DNA of 64,000 nucleotides from Rhizobiaceae bacterium. GTDB lineage: Bacteria > Pseudomonadota > Alphaproteobacteria > Rhizobiales > Rhizobiaceae. Every line of letters begins with the position of its first letter. Position 1 is the first letter of the stretch. The position numbers were made by a program, and so were the translations under genes. The stretch spans positions 1 to 64,000 of the forward strand of contig JACVCH010000015.1 in NCBI GenBank assembly GCA_016742175.1, in the 5' to 3' direction. The notes under the pieces were generated by a model. It was not told the origin of the DNA. It saw nothing but the letters and a program-made list of their open reading frames with translations, and did no database searches. Of the stretch, positions 54,467-63,059 are shown in pieces.

Positions 54467-55681
54467 TTGCTGGACGATCCGCACACGACATCGAACCCCG
54501 AGCCGCAGCTTCGCGGCTCCAACCAGTCGGGCATGCGCGCCTGGAACGAGCGGCTCGTCCTGTCGATCCTGCGCCGGCAGGGGCCGATGTCGAAGGCCGA
54601 CATCGCCCGCGTCACCGGGCTGTCGACCCAGACCGCCTGGGTCATCATCCGGGCGCTGGAGAAGGACGGCCTGCTTGAAAAGGGCAAGCCGCAACGCGGC
54701 CGGGTCGGCCAGCCCTCCGTGCCCATGTCGCTTTCGCCCGACGGCGCGCTGTTCCTCGGCCTCAAGATCGGCCGGCGGTCGAGCGAACTCGTGCTGATGG
54801 ATTTTGTCGGCACGATCCGCGCCCGGCGCACGCTCATCTATCGCTGGCCGACGCCGGGCAGCGTGCTCGAATTCGCCCATGGCGCGATCGATGCGGTCCT
54901 GGCCGAGGTCGCGCCGGCGCTGCGGGCCCGCATCGCCGGGCTTGGCGTCGCCATGCCGTTCCAGCTCTGGCAGTGGTCGGCGCGCATCGGCGCCCCGCCG
55001 GCCGATCTCGCCGGCTGGGAGACGCTCGACATCCGCGCCGAGCTTGCCCGCGCCTATCCGTTTCCGGTCTTCCTGCAGAACGACGCCTCGTCGGCCTGCG
55101 GCGCCGAGCTCGTCTTCGGCCATGCGGTGCCGGCGGGCGATTTCCTCTATTTCTACGTCGGCTATTTCATTGGCGGCGGCGTCGTCCTCGACGGCCAACT
55201 CTATACCGGGCGCACCGGCAATGCGGGCGCGGTCGGCTCGATGCCGGTGCGTGGTGACGGCGGCGCGACGGTGCAGCTCATCGAGCGGGCGTCGATTTCC
55301 GGGCTGGAGGAAATGCTGGAAGCTGCCGGGCATCCTGCGGCAAGCCTCTGGGAAACGCCGTCCGCCTGGACCATCGACGCCGCCATTCTCGACCGCTGGA
55401 TCGAGGCGGCGGGGCAGGGCATCGCCGATGCGGCGCTCGCCGCCGTCGCGCTGGTCGATTTCGACGCGGTCATCATCGACGGGTCGATGCCGGCCGACGT
55501 GCGCGCGCGGCTCGTCGAGATCGCCGAAGCGCGGATGCGCGGGCACAATCTGTCGGGCATCGCCGAGCCGGCCTTCGGCGAAGGCTCGCTTGGGCCGCAA
55601 GCGCGCACGCTGGGCGCGGCCGCGATTCCGCTTTCCGAGCGCTTCCTCGTCGACCGGAGCGGCCTTGCGATGGCGGGCTGA
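54467..55681 (+). CDS. frcR: ROK-family transcriptional regulator of the frc locus (FrcR-like)
   Basis: 404 residues from a TTG at 54467 with GGGAGG five bases upstream. The N-terminal winged helix (about 25-85) includes MSKADIARVTGLSTQTAWVI. The ROK domain (about 90-390) has FLQNDASSACGAELVFG and GYFIGGGVVLDGQLYTGRTG. The zinc-binding Cys cluster common in ROK proteins is not obvious. It probably represses frcBCA until a sugar or sugar phosphate binds. Confidence 0.85.
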   Translation: MLDDPHTTSNPEPQLRGSNQSGMRAWNERLVLSILRRQGPMSKADIARVTGLSTQTAWVIIRALEKDGLLEKGKPQRGRVGQPSVPMSLSPDGALFLGLKIGRRSSELVLMDFVGTIRARRTLIYRWPTPGSVLEFAHGAIDAVLAEVAPALRARIAGLGVAMPFQLWQWSARIGAPPADLAGWETLDIRAELARAYPFPVFLQNDASSACGAELVFGHAVPAGDFLYFYVGYFIGGGVVLDGQLYTGRTGNAGAVGSMPVRGDGGATVQLIERASISGLEEMLEAAGHPAASLWETPSAWTIDAAILDRWIEAAGQGIADAALAAVALVDFDAVIIDGSMPADVRARLVEIAEARMRGHNLSGIAEPAFGEGSLGPQARTLGAAAIPLSERFLVDRSGLAMAG

Positions 55682-55699
55682 GCGTGAATTTGTCCGGGC

Positions 55700-55715
55700 G
55701 AGGCGCAAACGCCTC
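55700..55715 (+). terminator. Possible terminator after the ROK regulator
   Basis: A short hairpin gaggcg-caaa-cgcctc 19 bp past the stop is followed only by ttgaag, so the T-tract is weak. Confidence 0.35.
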
Positions 55716-55799
55716 TTGAAGATCGGCCGAACGCCTTATCTAAAGCGCGTTCACCGGCCGCCGTTTTGGTCGCCCGCTCAACGTTCTTTGGAGACCGGA

Positions 55800-56786
55800 A
55801 TGGAAACCTGGCTGCCGCTCATCGCCGGTCTGATCATGTTGGTGATCGGCGGCGAGCTTCTCGTCCGCGGGGCGGTCAAGGTCGCCACCAATTTCGGCGT
55901 CTCGCCGCTCGTCATCGGCCTGACGCTGGTCGGCTTCGGCACGTCGACGCCCGAACTCGTCACATCCGTCCAGGCCGCGCTCAGCGGATCGCCCGGCATC
56001 GCCTTTGGCAACATCGTCGGCTCCAACATCGCCAACGTCCTCCTGATCCTCGGCATATCCTCGATCATCACGCCGATCGCCATCGCGTCCGGCGCGCTGA
56101 AACGCGACGGCGCGGTGATGGTCGCGGTCGCGGTCGTCTTCTCGATCCTCGCCCTGACGATGCCGCTCGGCCGCGCCGTCGGCATCGCCTTCGTCGCCGC
56201 GCTCGCCGCCTACATCTTCGTCGCCTTCCGCCAGGAGCGGAGCGAGCCCGCCGACCATGGCGCGGCCTACGACAAGTCGACCGCCGCGCAGGGCGTCGAC
56301 CCGGCCTTCTCGGGCAGCGCTGGCGGCTCGACGATGATCGGTCTCGTCACCGCCGTGGTCGGGCTCGCCATCGTCGTCGGCGGCGGCTATTTCCTCGTCA
56401 ACGGCGCCGTCGCGATCGCGCGCTCCTACGGCATTTCCGAAACGGTGATCGGCCTCACCATCGTCGCGGTCGGAACCTCGATGCCCGAACTCGTGACCTC
56501 GCTCGTCGCCGCCGTGCGCAAGCAGGCCGACGTCGCCTTCGGCAACATCATCGGCTCCAACATCTACAACATCCTCGGCATCGGCGGCGTGACCGTCCTC
56601 ATCGCGCCGAGCGAAGTGCCGGCCGAAATCGCCAATTTCGACAATTACGTCATGATCGGCGCGTCGCTGCTCGTCGTCCTCGTTGCCTATACGGGCCGCC
56701 GCATCGCGCGCTGGGAAGGCGCGCTGCTGCTCGCCGGCTACGTCGCCTATGTCGCCTTCCTCTGGCCGACCGGAAATGGGGTTTAA
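55800..56786 (+). CDS. Calcium/sodium antiporter (CaCA family)
   Basis: 328 residues from ATG 55800 with GGAG seven bases upstream. Two internal repeats each carry the ion-binding alpha signature: GFGTSTPELVTSVQAALSG with GNIVGSNIANVLLILG, and AVGTSMPELVTSLVAAVRK with GNIIGSNIYNILGIGG. About ten membrane helices are seen. It exchanges Ca2+ for Na+ or H+ across the inner membrane. Confidence 0.92.
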   Translation: METWLPLIAGLIMLVIGGELLVRGAVKVATNFGVSPLVIGLTLVGFGTSTPELVTSVQAALSGSPGIAFGNIVGSNIANVLLILGISSIITPIAIASGALKRDGAVMVAVAVVFSILALTMPLGRAVGIAFVAALAAYIFVAFRQERSEPADHGAAYDKSTAAQGVDPAFSGSAGGSTMIGLVTAVVGLAIVVGGGYFLVNGAVAIARSYGISETVIGLTIVAVGTSMPELVTSLVAAVRKQADVAFGNIIGSNIYNILGIGGVTVLIAPSEVPAEIANFDNYVMIGASLLVVLVAYTGRRIARWEGALLLAGYVAYVAFLWPTGNGV

Positions 56787-57082
56787 AGCACAGTCGCCGC
56801 GATCAGCCACAGGAGCGCGGCGATGCGGGCGAGGTCGCGCCAGAACGGCGTCGTCTGGCCGGCCGCCCTCCAGACGCCGATCGTGACCAGCGCATTGTAG
56901 GGAAGCGGCGACAGGAACACGGCGACGGCCAGCGCCGTCGGCGCGTCGCCGGCAAAGACGGCCAGCGCCGCCGCCGTGCTGGCGATGGCGAGCACCGTGC
57001 CGATCAGCATCATGTCACGCCAGAAGACGGTGCCGAGCGGCGCCGTGCCGTCGAGCCGCTCGCGAATGTAGGTGCGGATCAT
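56783..57082 (-). CDS. Small membrane protein, function unknown
   Basis: 99 residues with about three hydrophobic segments (about 26-46, 49-70 and 83-99). The N-terminus MIRTYIRERLDGTAPLGTVF is polar. It starts six bases after the stop of the DUF2076 gene in the same direction, and its stop overlaps the exchanger stop on the other strand. No family recognised. Confidence 0.65.
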   Translation of the reverse strand: MIRTYIRERLDGTAPLGTVFWRDMMLIGTVLAIASTAAALAVFAGDAPTALAVAVFLSPLPYNALVTIGVWRAAGQTTPFWRDLARIAALLWLIAATVL

Positions 57083-57088
57083 GAAGCG

Positions 57089-57631
57089 TCAGATGTCGAA
57101 GTCGCCGAAATCGCCGCCATCCATGCCTGGGTCTTCGAAATCGGCTTCCGTGTCGTCGATGCCTGCGTCGGCAGCCTCGGCGTCGCCGGCCAGCATGCCG
57201 CCGAGCATGTTGGCGAGGAGGACGCCGCCGGCCACGCCCATCGCGGTCTGCGCGGCACCGGCCAGGAACCCGCCGCCCGAACGTCGCTGCGCACCGCCCG
57301 CCGGCATGGCGGGCGCGCCCATCGGCGAGCGCCCGACGCGGGGCACGGAACCGCGCGCGCTCGGCGATGCCCCGCCGAAGAGGCCGCCGAGAAACCCGCC
57401 GGAGCCTTGCGACGCGCTCGATTCGAGTTCCGCGATGCGCGCCTGTGCGGCCTTCAGCGCCTCTTCCTGCACGACGATGGTCTGGGCCATATAGTAGGGT
57501 GCCCCAGGCTGGCGCGCGATCCGATCGCGGATGAAGTTTTCCGATTCACCGTCGCGCGGCTGCCCCTGCCGTTCCACCTCGGCAAGCCTGCCGAACAGAT
57601 CCTCGATTGCCTGCTGGTCGTTCCGGTCCAT
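57089..57631 (-). CDS. DUF2076 family protein
   Basis: 180 residues from ATG 57631 with GGAGA-type site upstream. The N-terminal part (about 1-75) reads [20 protein letters not shown] and [20 protein letters not shown], the DUF2076 pattern, ending in a coiled coil. The middle is Gly/Ser/Ala-rich with [12 protein letters not shown] and a hydrophobic [18 protein letters not shown]. The tail is strongly acidic ([20 protein letters not shown]). Function unknown; it may be membrane associated. Confidence 0.8.
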   Translation of the reverse strand: MDRNDQQAIEDLFGRLAEVERQGQPRDGESENFIRDRIARQPGAPYYMAQTIVVQEEALKAAQARIAELESSASQGSGGFLGGLFGGASPSARGSVPRVGRSPMGAPAMPAGGAQRRSGGGFLAGAAQTAMGVAGGVLLANMLGGMLAGDAEAADAGIDDTEADFEDPGMDGGDFGDFDI

Positions 57632-57776
57632 AGCGATCTCCTTCCATTGTCCGATACCTGAATTCGCGCGCTCATGCTTTCGATCCCGCGCCATTCTTCG
57701 AAAAGCATATAGGTGGTCTTTCGGCCCGCTGCCGAAATCGTCTAAGGAAAGCCGCACGATGCGGCTGGAGGACGAG

Positions 57777-58814
57777 ATGAAGCGATTGACGATCAGGCGG
57801 CCGGACGACTGGCACGTCCATCTGCGCGACGGCGCGGTGCTGAAGGCCGTGACGCCGGACACGTCCGCGCATTTTTCCCGCGCCATCGTCATGCCCAATC
57901 TCGTGCCGCCGGTCGTGACGACGAAGGACGCCGCGGCCTATCGCGAGCGCATCCTTGCCGCCATTCCGGCCGGCCATGATTTTTCGCCGCTGATGACGCT
58001 CTACCTCACCGAAGGCACCAGTGCCGACGACGTCGAGGCGGGCTTCCGCTCCGGTCTCGTCAAGGCCGTGAAGCTTTATCCCGCCGGCGCGACGACCAAT
58101 TCGCAAAGCGGCGTGCGCGACATCGCAAAGGTCATCCCGGTGCTCGAGCGCATGGCGTCGATCGGCATGACGCTTTGCGTCCATGGCGAGGTCACCGATC
58201 CATCGATCGACATCTTCGACCGCGAGGCGGCGTTCATCGAGCGCGTCCTTGCCCCGCTGCGCGCGCGTCTGCCGGAATTGCGTATCGTCATGGAGCACGT
58301 GACGACCAGGGACGGCGTCGATTTCGTCAGTTCGCAGCCCGAGAACACGGGCGCGACGATCACCACGCATCATCTGATCATCAACCGCAACGCCATCCTC
58401 GCCGGCGGCATCCGCCCGCATTACTACTGCCTGCCCGTCGCCAAGCGCGAAGAACACCGGCTGGCGCTGCGCGCGGCGGCAACGTCCGGCGACGCGCGCT
58501 TCTTCCTCGGCACGGATTCGGCCCCCCATGTCGATCCGCTGAAGGAATGCGCCTGCGGCTGCGCGGGCATCTATTCCTCGCTCAACACGATGTCCTGCCT
58601 CGCCCACGTCTTCGAGGAGGACGGTGCGCTCGACCAACTCGAAGCCTTTGCATCGCTCAACGGCCCGGCCTTCTACCGCCTGCCGCCCAACGAGGCGACG
58701 ATCACGCTCGAAAGGCGCGAGGCGGCCTGGGACTATCCGAAGAAGCGCAATACGGGCGAGGACGACATCACCGTCTTCGATCCGATGTTCCCGCTCCACT
58801 GGGTTGTCGCGTGA
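57777..58814 (+). CDS. pyrC: Dihydroorotase PyrC
   Basis: 345 residues from ATG 57777 with GGAGG five bases upstream; length fits E. coli PyrC (348). Zinc ligands His13 and His15 in WHVHLRDG, carboxylated Lys99 in [12 protein letters not shown], His136 in CVHGEV, His174 in VMEHVTT and Asp247 in LGTDSAPH are all in place. It closes carbamoyl aspartate to dihydroorotate in pyrimidine synthesis. The next gene overlaps its stop (GTGA). Confidence 0.96.
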   Translation: MKRLTIRRPDDWHVHLRDGAVLKAVTPDTSAHFSRAIVMPNLVPPVVTTKDAAAYRERILAAIPAGHDFSPLMTLYLTEGTSADDVEAGFRSGLVKAVKLYPAGATTNSQSGVRDIAKVIPVLERMASIGMTLCVHGEVTDPSIDIFDREAAFIERVLAPLRARLPELRIVMEHVTTRDGVDFVSSQPENTGATITTHHLIINRNAILAGGIRPHYYCLPVAKREEHRLALRAAATSGDARFFLGTDSAPHVDPLKECACGCAGIYSSLNTMSCLAHVFEEDGALDQLEAFASLNGPAFYRLPPNEATITLERREAAWDYPKKRNTGEDDITVFDPMFPLHWVVA

Positions 58815-59005
58815 AGCTCTTCGACACCGACCATCCGTTCTTCCGCCCGCTCTGGATCAGGCTTCTCGTCTGCGCGGTCGCCGGCGGCTGGGCGATCTTC
58901 GAGTTCTCGACCGGTGCCACGGTCTGGGGCCTGATCTTCGCCGCCTTCTTCGCCCTCTCGGTCTGGGGTTTTTTCGTCAATTTCAATCCGCGCGAGCGCG
59001 ACTGA
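58811..59005 (+). CDS. Small DUF3329-like membrane protein
   Basis: 64 residues from GTG 58811, which overlaps the pyrC stop by four bases. Two membrane helices (about 15-34 and 37-56, [20 protein letters not shown]) are followed by FNPRERD. It begins [20 protein letters not shown]. It resembles DUF3329-type small proteins. The role is unknown; coupling to pyrC may be incidental. Confidence 0.65.
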   Translation: MKLFDTDHPFFRPLWIRLLVCAVAGGWAIFEFSTGATVWGLIFAAFFALSVWGFFVNFNPRERD

Positions 59006-59069
59006 CGCGTTGCGCCGGGCGCCCGGCCATGCTCCCTTCCGAACGTCGCGTGAATCGGGAGGTGATGCG

Positions 59070-60644
59070 TTGACGAATGAAGACCAGCCCGTACCGCGCG
59101 CGCCCGGCATCGATCCGCACATCGTCAGGCTTTCGTCCGGCCTCACCATGGGCGCGCTCTTCGCCAATGCCGTGCGGACCGGACCCGATCGCATCGCGTT
59201 GCAGGAAGGCGAGCGGCAGATCACCTATCGCGAGCTCGACCGGCGCAGCAATCGCCTCGCGGGCCATCTCGCCGGCCTCGGCATCGCGCGCGGCGAGCGT
59301 GTCGCCATCGTCTCCGAAAATCGTTGCGAATATATCGAGACCTTCATCGCCTGCGCCAAGCTCGGCATCATCGCCGCCTGTCAGAACTGGCGGCTGGTCG
59401 ATGCCGAACTGCGCCACTGCGTCGAACTCGTCGCGCCGAAGCTGATCCTCGCCTCGAGCCGCTTTGCCGAACGCGCGGCAGCCCTCGCCGACATCGCGCC
59501 GACGCTGGAATTCGGCGCCGCTTACGAGGCTGCACTCGCCGCTTCGAGCGAAGCGCCGGTCCCCGACCGCTGTAACGGCGAGGACGGGCTCGTCATCCTC
59601 TATACGAGCGGCACGACCGGCATGCCCAAGGGTGCGCTGATCAGCCAGCGGGCGGAGATCGCGCGTGCCTATATCCAGATGACCGACATGCCGAACACGG
59701 CCGACGACGCCTTCGTCGCCTGGGCACCGCTCTTCCACATGGTCTCGACCGACACGGTCTTCATGACGCTGATCCAGGGCGGCAAGGTGATCATCACCGA
59801 CGGGTTCGACGCCGCCGGACTGGCGCGCATCGTCGCCACCGAAACGCTCGGCCGGCTGACGCTGATGCCGGGCATGATCACCGCCTTCCTCGACGCCATG
59901 AAGGCGGACGGACGGCCGGCGCGGGGTGTCAAATGGGTGGGCGTCATGGCCGACCTCGTGCCGCTCGAGCAACTCGCCGAGATCACCCGCGCAGTCGGCG
60001 CGCCCTATCTCAACACGTTCGGCGCGACCGAGACCGGCTTTCCGCCCGCCTCGCTCTCGACCATTCCGGTCGGCGTGGTGCCGACCTCGCTCGACAAGCG
60101 CCAGAGTTCGTTCTGCCAGATCAGGCTCGTCGATCCCGACGGCCGCGAGGTTGCGGACGGCGAGCCGGGCGAACTTGCCATCCGCACGCCCGCGCTCTTT
60201 TCCGGCTACTGGAACAACGAGGCTGCCAACCGGGAGGATTTCCGCGGCGGCTGGTTCCACATGGGCGACGTCTTCACGCGCAATCCGGACGGCACGCTCT
60301 CCTTCGTCGACCGGCGCAAGTACCTCATCAAGTCCGGCGGCGAGAACGTCTATCCGGCCGAGATCGAGCGCGTGCTCCTCGCCCAGCCCGGCGTGGCCGA
60401 CGCCGTCGTCGTGCGCAAGCGCGATCCGCAATGGGGCGAGGTGCCGATCGCCTTCGTTGTGCCGAACACGAAGCTCGACGCCGGCGCGCTGATCGAGCGC
60501 TGCCGCACTGAGATCGCGCGCTACAAGGTGCCGAAGGAAATCCACTTCGTCACCGATGCCGACCTGCCGCGCAGCACCACCGGCAAGATCATGCGGCACG
60601 AACTCGAAAAGCGCCTGACCGGCGGCACTGGAAAAGACCGATGA
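59070..60644 (+). CDS. Acyl-CoA synthetase / AMP-dependent ligase
   Basis: 524 residues from a TTG at 59070 with GGGAGG six bases upstream. The AMP-binding P-loop ILYTSGTTGMPKGALIS, adenine motif NTFGATETGFPPAS and C-terminal hinge IKSGGENVYPAEIERVLL are intact. A catalytic Lys lies in RSTTGKIMRHEL. It activates a carboxylic acid to its CoA thioester via an adenylate. Chain length cannot be told. The stop overlaps the next start (ATGA). Confidence 0.9.
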   Translation: MTNEDQPVPRAPGIDPHIVRLSSGLTMGALFANAVRTGPDRIALQEGERQITYRELDRRSNRLAGHLAGLGIARGERVAIVSENRCEYIETFIACAKLGIIAACQNWRLVDAELRHCVELVAPKLILASSRFAERAAALADIAPTLEFGAAYEAALAASSEAPVPDRCNGEDGLVILYTSGTTGMPKGALISQRAEIARAYIQMTDMPNTADDAFVAWAPLFHMVSTDTVFMTLIQGGKVIITDGFDAAGLARIVATETLGRLTLMPGMITAFLDAMKADGRPARGVKWVGVMADLVPLEQLAEITRAVGAPYLNTFGATETGFPPASLSTIPVGVVPTSLDKRQSSFCQIRLVDPDGREVADGEPGELAIRTPALFSGYWNNEAANREDFRGGWFHMGDVFTRNPDGTLSFVDRRKYLIKSGGENVYPAEIERVLLAQPGVADAVVVRKRDPQWGEVPIAFVVPNTKLDAGALIERCRTEIARYKVPKEIHFVTDADLPRSTTGKIMRHELEKRLTGGTGKDR

Positions 60645-61321
60645 TCGACCTCTACCACTGCGTGAACGCCCGCTCCTTCCGCCCGCTCTGGGCGCTGGAG
60701 GAGATGGAGCTCGCCTATACGCTGCACGTCCTGCCGTTCCCGCCGCGCTATCTCGCGCCCGGATACAAGGACATGAACCCGCTCGGCACGATCCCGCTGA
60801 TGATCGACGGCGAGACGCGGATGACCGAATCGAGCGCGATCTGCCATTATCTCGCGTCCCGCCACGGCCCGAGCCCGCTTGCGGTTTCGCCGGACGAGGC
60901 GGACTACGGCGCCTATCTCAACTTCCTGCACATGGGCGAGGCGACGCTGACCTTCCCGCAGACGCTGGTGCTGCGCTACCGCCATTTCGAGGAGGAGGGG
61001 CGGCGCCTGCCGCAGGTCGCCGACGACTATGCGCGCTGGTTCCTCGCGCGGCTGCGCGCCGTCGATGCGCGGCTCAGCGATCGCGACTACCTTTGCGCCG
61101 GCCGCTTCACCGCCGCCGACATCTCGGTCGGCTATGCGCTGATGCTCGCCGGCACGATCGGGCTCGACGCGGAGTTCTCCGATCCACTTCGCGCCTATTT
61201 CGACCGCCTCCGCGCGCGCGACGGGCATCGCCGCGCACTGGAGCGGCAGGCCGAGGGCGCAAGACCCCTCGGCCCGGTCGACGATCTCGGCCGCCCGCTC
61301 GCCTCGCTGGCGAAAGGCTGA
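60641..61321 (+). CDS. Glutathione S-transferase family protein
   Basis: 226 residues with a thioredoxin-like N-terminal domain (about 1-80, including NPLGTIPLMIDGETRMTESS, the glutathione-binding loop) and a helical C-terminal domain with AGRFTAADISVGYALML. It overlaps the acyl-CoA synthetase gene by four bases, so the two are probably coupled. The substrate is unknown. Confidence 0.88.
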   Translation: MIDLYHCVNARSFRPLWALEEMELAYTLHVLPFPPRYLAPGYKDMNPLGTIPLMIDGETRMTESSAICHYLASRHGPSPLAVSPDEADYGAYLNFLHMGEATLTFPQTLVLRYRHFEEEGRRLPQVADDYARWFLARLRAVDARLSDRDYLCAGRFTAADISVGYALMLAGTIGLDAEFSDPLRAYFDRLRARDGHRRALERQAEGARPLGPVDDLGRPLASLAKG

Positions 61322-61325
61322 TCGC

Positions 61326-62195
61326 TTAGCCGGCCGCCGTCGCGATCTTGTCCTGCGTCTTCGTGTCGAAGTCGCCGGCGTCGTGGCGTTCGTGAAGCTG
61401 CGTTGCCGGATCGCCGAAGGCGCGGTTGACCATGCGGCCGCGCTTGACGGCGGGGCGGGCGTAGATTTCGTCCGCCCAGCGCACCACGTTCTTGTAGTCC
61501 TGCACCTGCAGGAACTCGCCGGCCTCGTAGAGCCAGCCCTTCACCAGGCCGCCATACCAGGGCCAGATCGCCATGTCGGCGATCGTGTAGTCCTCGCCGG
61601 CAATGAAGCGGCGTTCTGCCAACTGCCGGTCGAGCACGTCGAGCTGGCGCTTCACCTCCATCGAGAAGCGGTCGATCGGATATTCGAACTTGGCCGGCGC
61701 ATAGGCGTAGAAGTGCCCGAAGCCGCCGCCGAGATAGGGCGCGGCGCCCATCTGCCAGAACAGCCACGAGAAGCATTCGGCGCGCGCTGCCGGGTCGGTC
61801 GGCAGGAAGGCGCCGAACTTTTCGGCCAGGTGCGTCAGGATCGCGCCGGATTCGAACACGCGCACCGGCTTGTCACCGCTGCGGTCGAGGAGCGCCGGAA
61901 TCTTCGAGTTCGGATTGACGGCGACGAAGCCCGAGCCGAACTGGTCGCCATCGTTGATCCTGATCAGCCAGGCGTCGTACTCGGCGCCCTTGTGCCCGGC
62001 GGCGAGCAGTTCCTCCAGCATGATGGTGACCTTGACGCCGTTCGGCGTCGCCAGCGAATAAAGCTGCAGCGGATGCTTGCCGACCGGCAGTTCCTTCTCA
62101 TGCGTCGCGCCGGCGATCGGCCGGTTGATGCTGGCGAACCTGCCGCCGCTTTCCTTGTCCCAGGTCCAGACCTTGGGCGGGGTATATTCGGTCAT
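61326..62195 (-). CDS. yghU: Glutathione-dependent disulfide-bond oxidoreductase, YghU type
   Basis: 289 residues, starting MTEYTPPKVWTWDKESGGRF, the N-terminal extension typical of YghU. The glutathione-binding loop NPNSKIPALLDR and VFESGAILTHLAEK follow, then the helical domain with GEDYTIADMAIWPWYGGL. YghU binds two glutathiones and reduces disulfides. It is convergent with the other transferase across four bases. Confidence 0.9.
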   Translation of the reverse strand: MTEYTPPKVWTWDKESGGRFASINRPIAGATHEKELPVGKHPLQLYSLATPNGVKVTIMLEELLAAGHKGAEYDAWLIRINDGDQFGSGFVAVNPNSKIPALLDRSGDKPVRVFESGAILTHLAEKFGAFLPTDPAARAECFSWLFWQMGAAPYLGGGFGHFYAYAPAKFEYPIDRFSMEVKRQLDVLDRQLAERRFIAGEDYTIADMAIWPWYGGLVKGWLYEAGEFLQVQDYKNVVRWADEIYARPAVKRGRMVNRAFGDPATQLHERHDAGDFDTKTQDKIATAAG

Positions 62196-62709
62196 TTTTG
62201 AAGCTCCGATTCATTGCGGTGCGTCGTTTACCGACGCGATGGGCGGCACGTTAGTGGCTCGCGCCGGCCCTGTCTCTTTTGAAAAATTGACCTGACATAT
62301 CCGTGAGCGATAGGCGATCGACGGACAGGATGCGGCCAAACATGGCCGCGACGTGGCGGGATGGCGTGCTTGCGATGGGCGCAGGCGGCTGTTTTCGAAT
62401 CATCCCTTTGGGGCCCGCAATGCCGGTTCAGCCCTGTCGTTGTGGGTCGGCAGACTGTCGCCGGACGCCGCATTGCCACGTCGGCCTAAGCGCCGGATAC
62501 GTTGGAATTGATGAAAAGTTTCGCTCAATCTTTGTCGTATGCGGCGTAAATTCTTGTGAGGAATCAAGGCCCTGAAAAAATTGGAACGTATCCGTCTTCC
62601 ATGCTGTTCTCTGCCCCGACATCACCACTCAGGCGGTGTTGCCCGGCCAGCATCCCTCCTCGGAGGCGCTACCCGGGCGTTGGAAACCTGAAGCAGAAAG
62701 GACAATCAA
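62196..62709. other. Non-coding region of 514 bp
   Basis: No convincing gene was found; the short open frames here lack ribosome binding sites and protein-like composition. Base composition is less GC-rich than the neighbours around 62490-62590 (for example gaaaaaattgg). It must hold the yghU promoter and the promoter and leader of the small gene at 62710, which starts after AAAGGA. Confidence 0.6.
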
Positions 62710-63006
62710 ATGTCCATCCTCGACCAACTTCTTGGCGGTTCCGATAGCGAGAGCGCCAACGTGGAATCCAACTCGTCCGATTTCGATTTCGGCGCTGCGC
62801 CGGGCTTCGCATTGGGCGCTTCCGACATCCTGCGCTCGTCGAGCTCGGATGACGGCGACATGGAATCGAACGACTTCGTCGGCATCGGCGACGTCGGCCT
62901 CGGCTTCGCTTCGCCGATCGTGATCGGAACCAGCTCGTCGAGCGATTCGGCCAGCGCGAACAGCGTCGACGGCGACAATGGCGGCCTTCTGGGCGGCCTT
63001 CTCTGA
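62710..63006 (+). CDS. Small Ser/Asp/Gly-rich protein, candidate type I secretion substrate
   Basis: 98 residues from ATG 62710 with AAAGGA upstream. It begins MSILDQLLGG and ends DGDNGGLLGGLL, with repeated acidic Ser-rich stretches between (GSDSESANVESNSSD, RSSSSDDGDMESND, GTSSSSDSASANSVDGD). Hydrophobic FDFGAAPGFALGASDIL and FVGIGDVGLGFASPIVIG separate them. There are no Cys or Lys residues and one Arg, so it is very acidic. No signal peptide or RTX repeats. It precedes a type I secretion transporter, which suggests it is exported. No family recognised. Confidence 0.75.
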   Translation: MSILDQLLGGSDSESANVESNSSDFDFGAAPGFALGASDILRSSSSDDGDMESNDFVGIGDVGLGFASPIVIGTSSSSDSASANSVDGDNGGLLGGLL

Positions 63007-63021
63007 TCGCCAGAGATCAGT

Positions 63022-63044
63022 GCGGCGGGGCATTGCCCCGCCGC
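63022..63044 (+). terminator. Hairpin between the small gene and the secretion transporter
   Basis: A perfect 9-bp stem (gcggcgggg / ccccgccgc) with loop cattg follows the small gene's stop. It has no T-run, so it is more likely a leaky terminator or an RNA-stabilising structure that sets the ratio of substrate to transporter. Confidence 0.5.
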
Positions 63045-63059
63045 CACTCGACATCCGGG

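Noticed and set aside
62303-62575. A possible 90-residue gene in the gap before the small Ser-rich gene
   Set aside because: No ribosome binding site, Cys- and Pro-rich unlikely composition, no hydrophobic or domain pattern.
62716-62739. A double-glycine leader (LLGG) at the start of the small Ser-rich protein
   Set aside because: The leader would be only ten residues and the adjacent transporter lacks the C39 peptidase that cuts such leaders.
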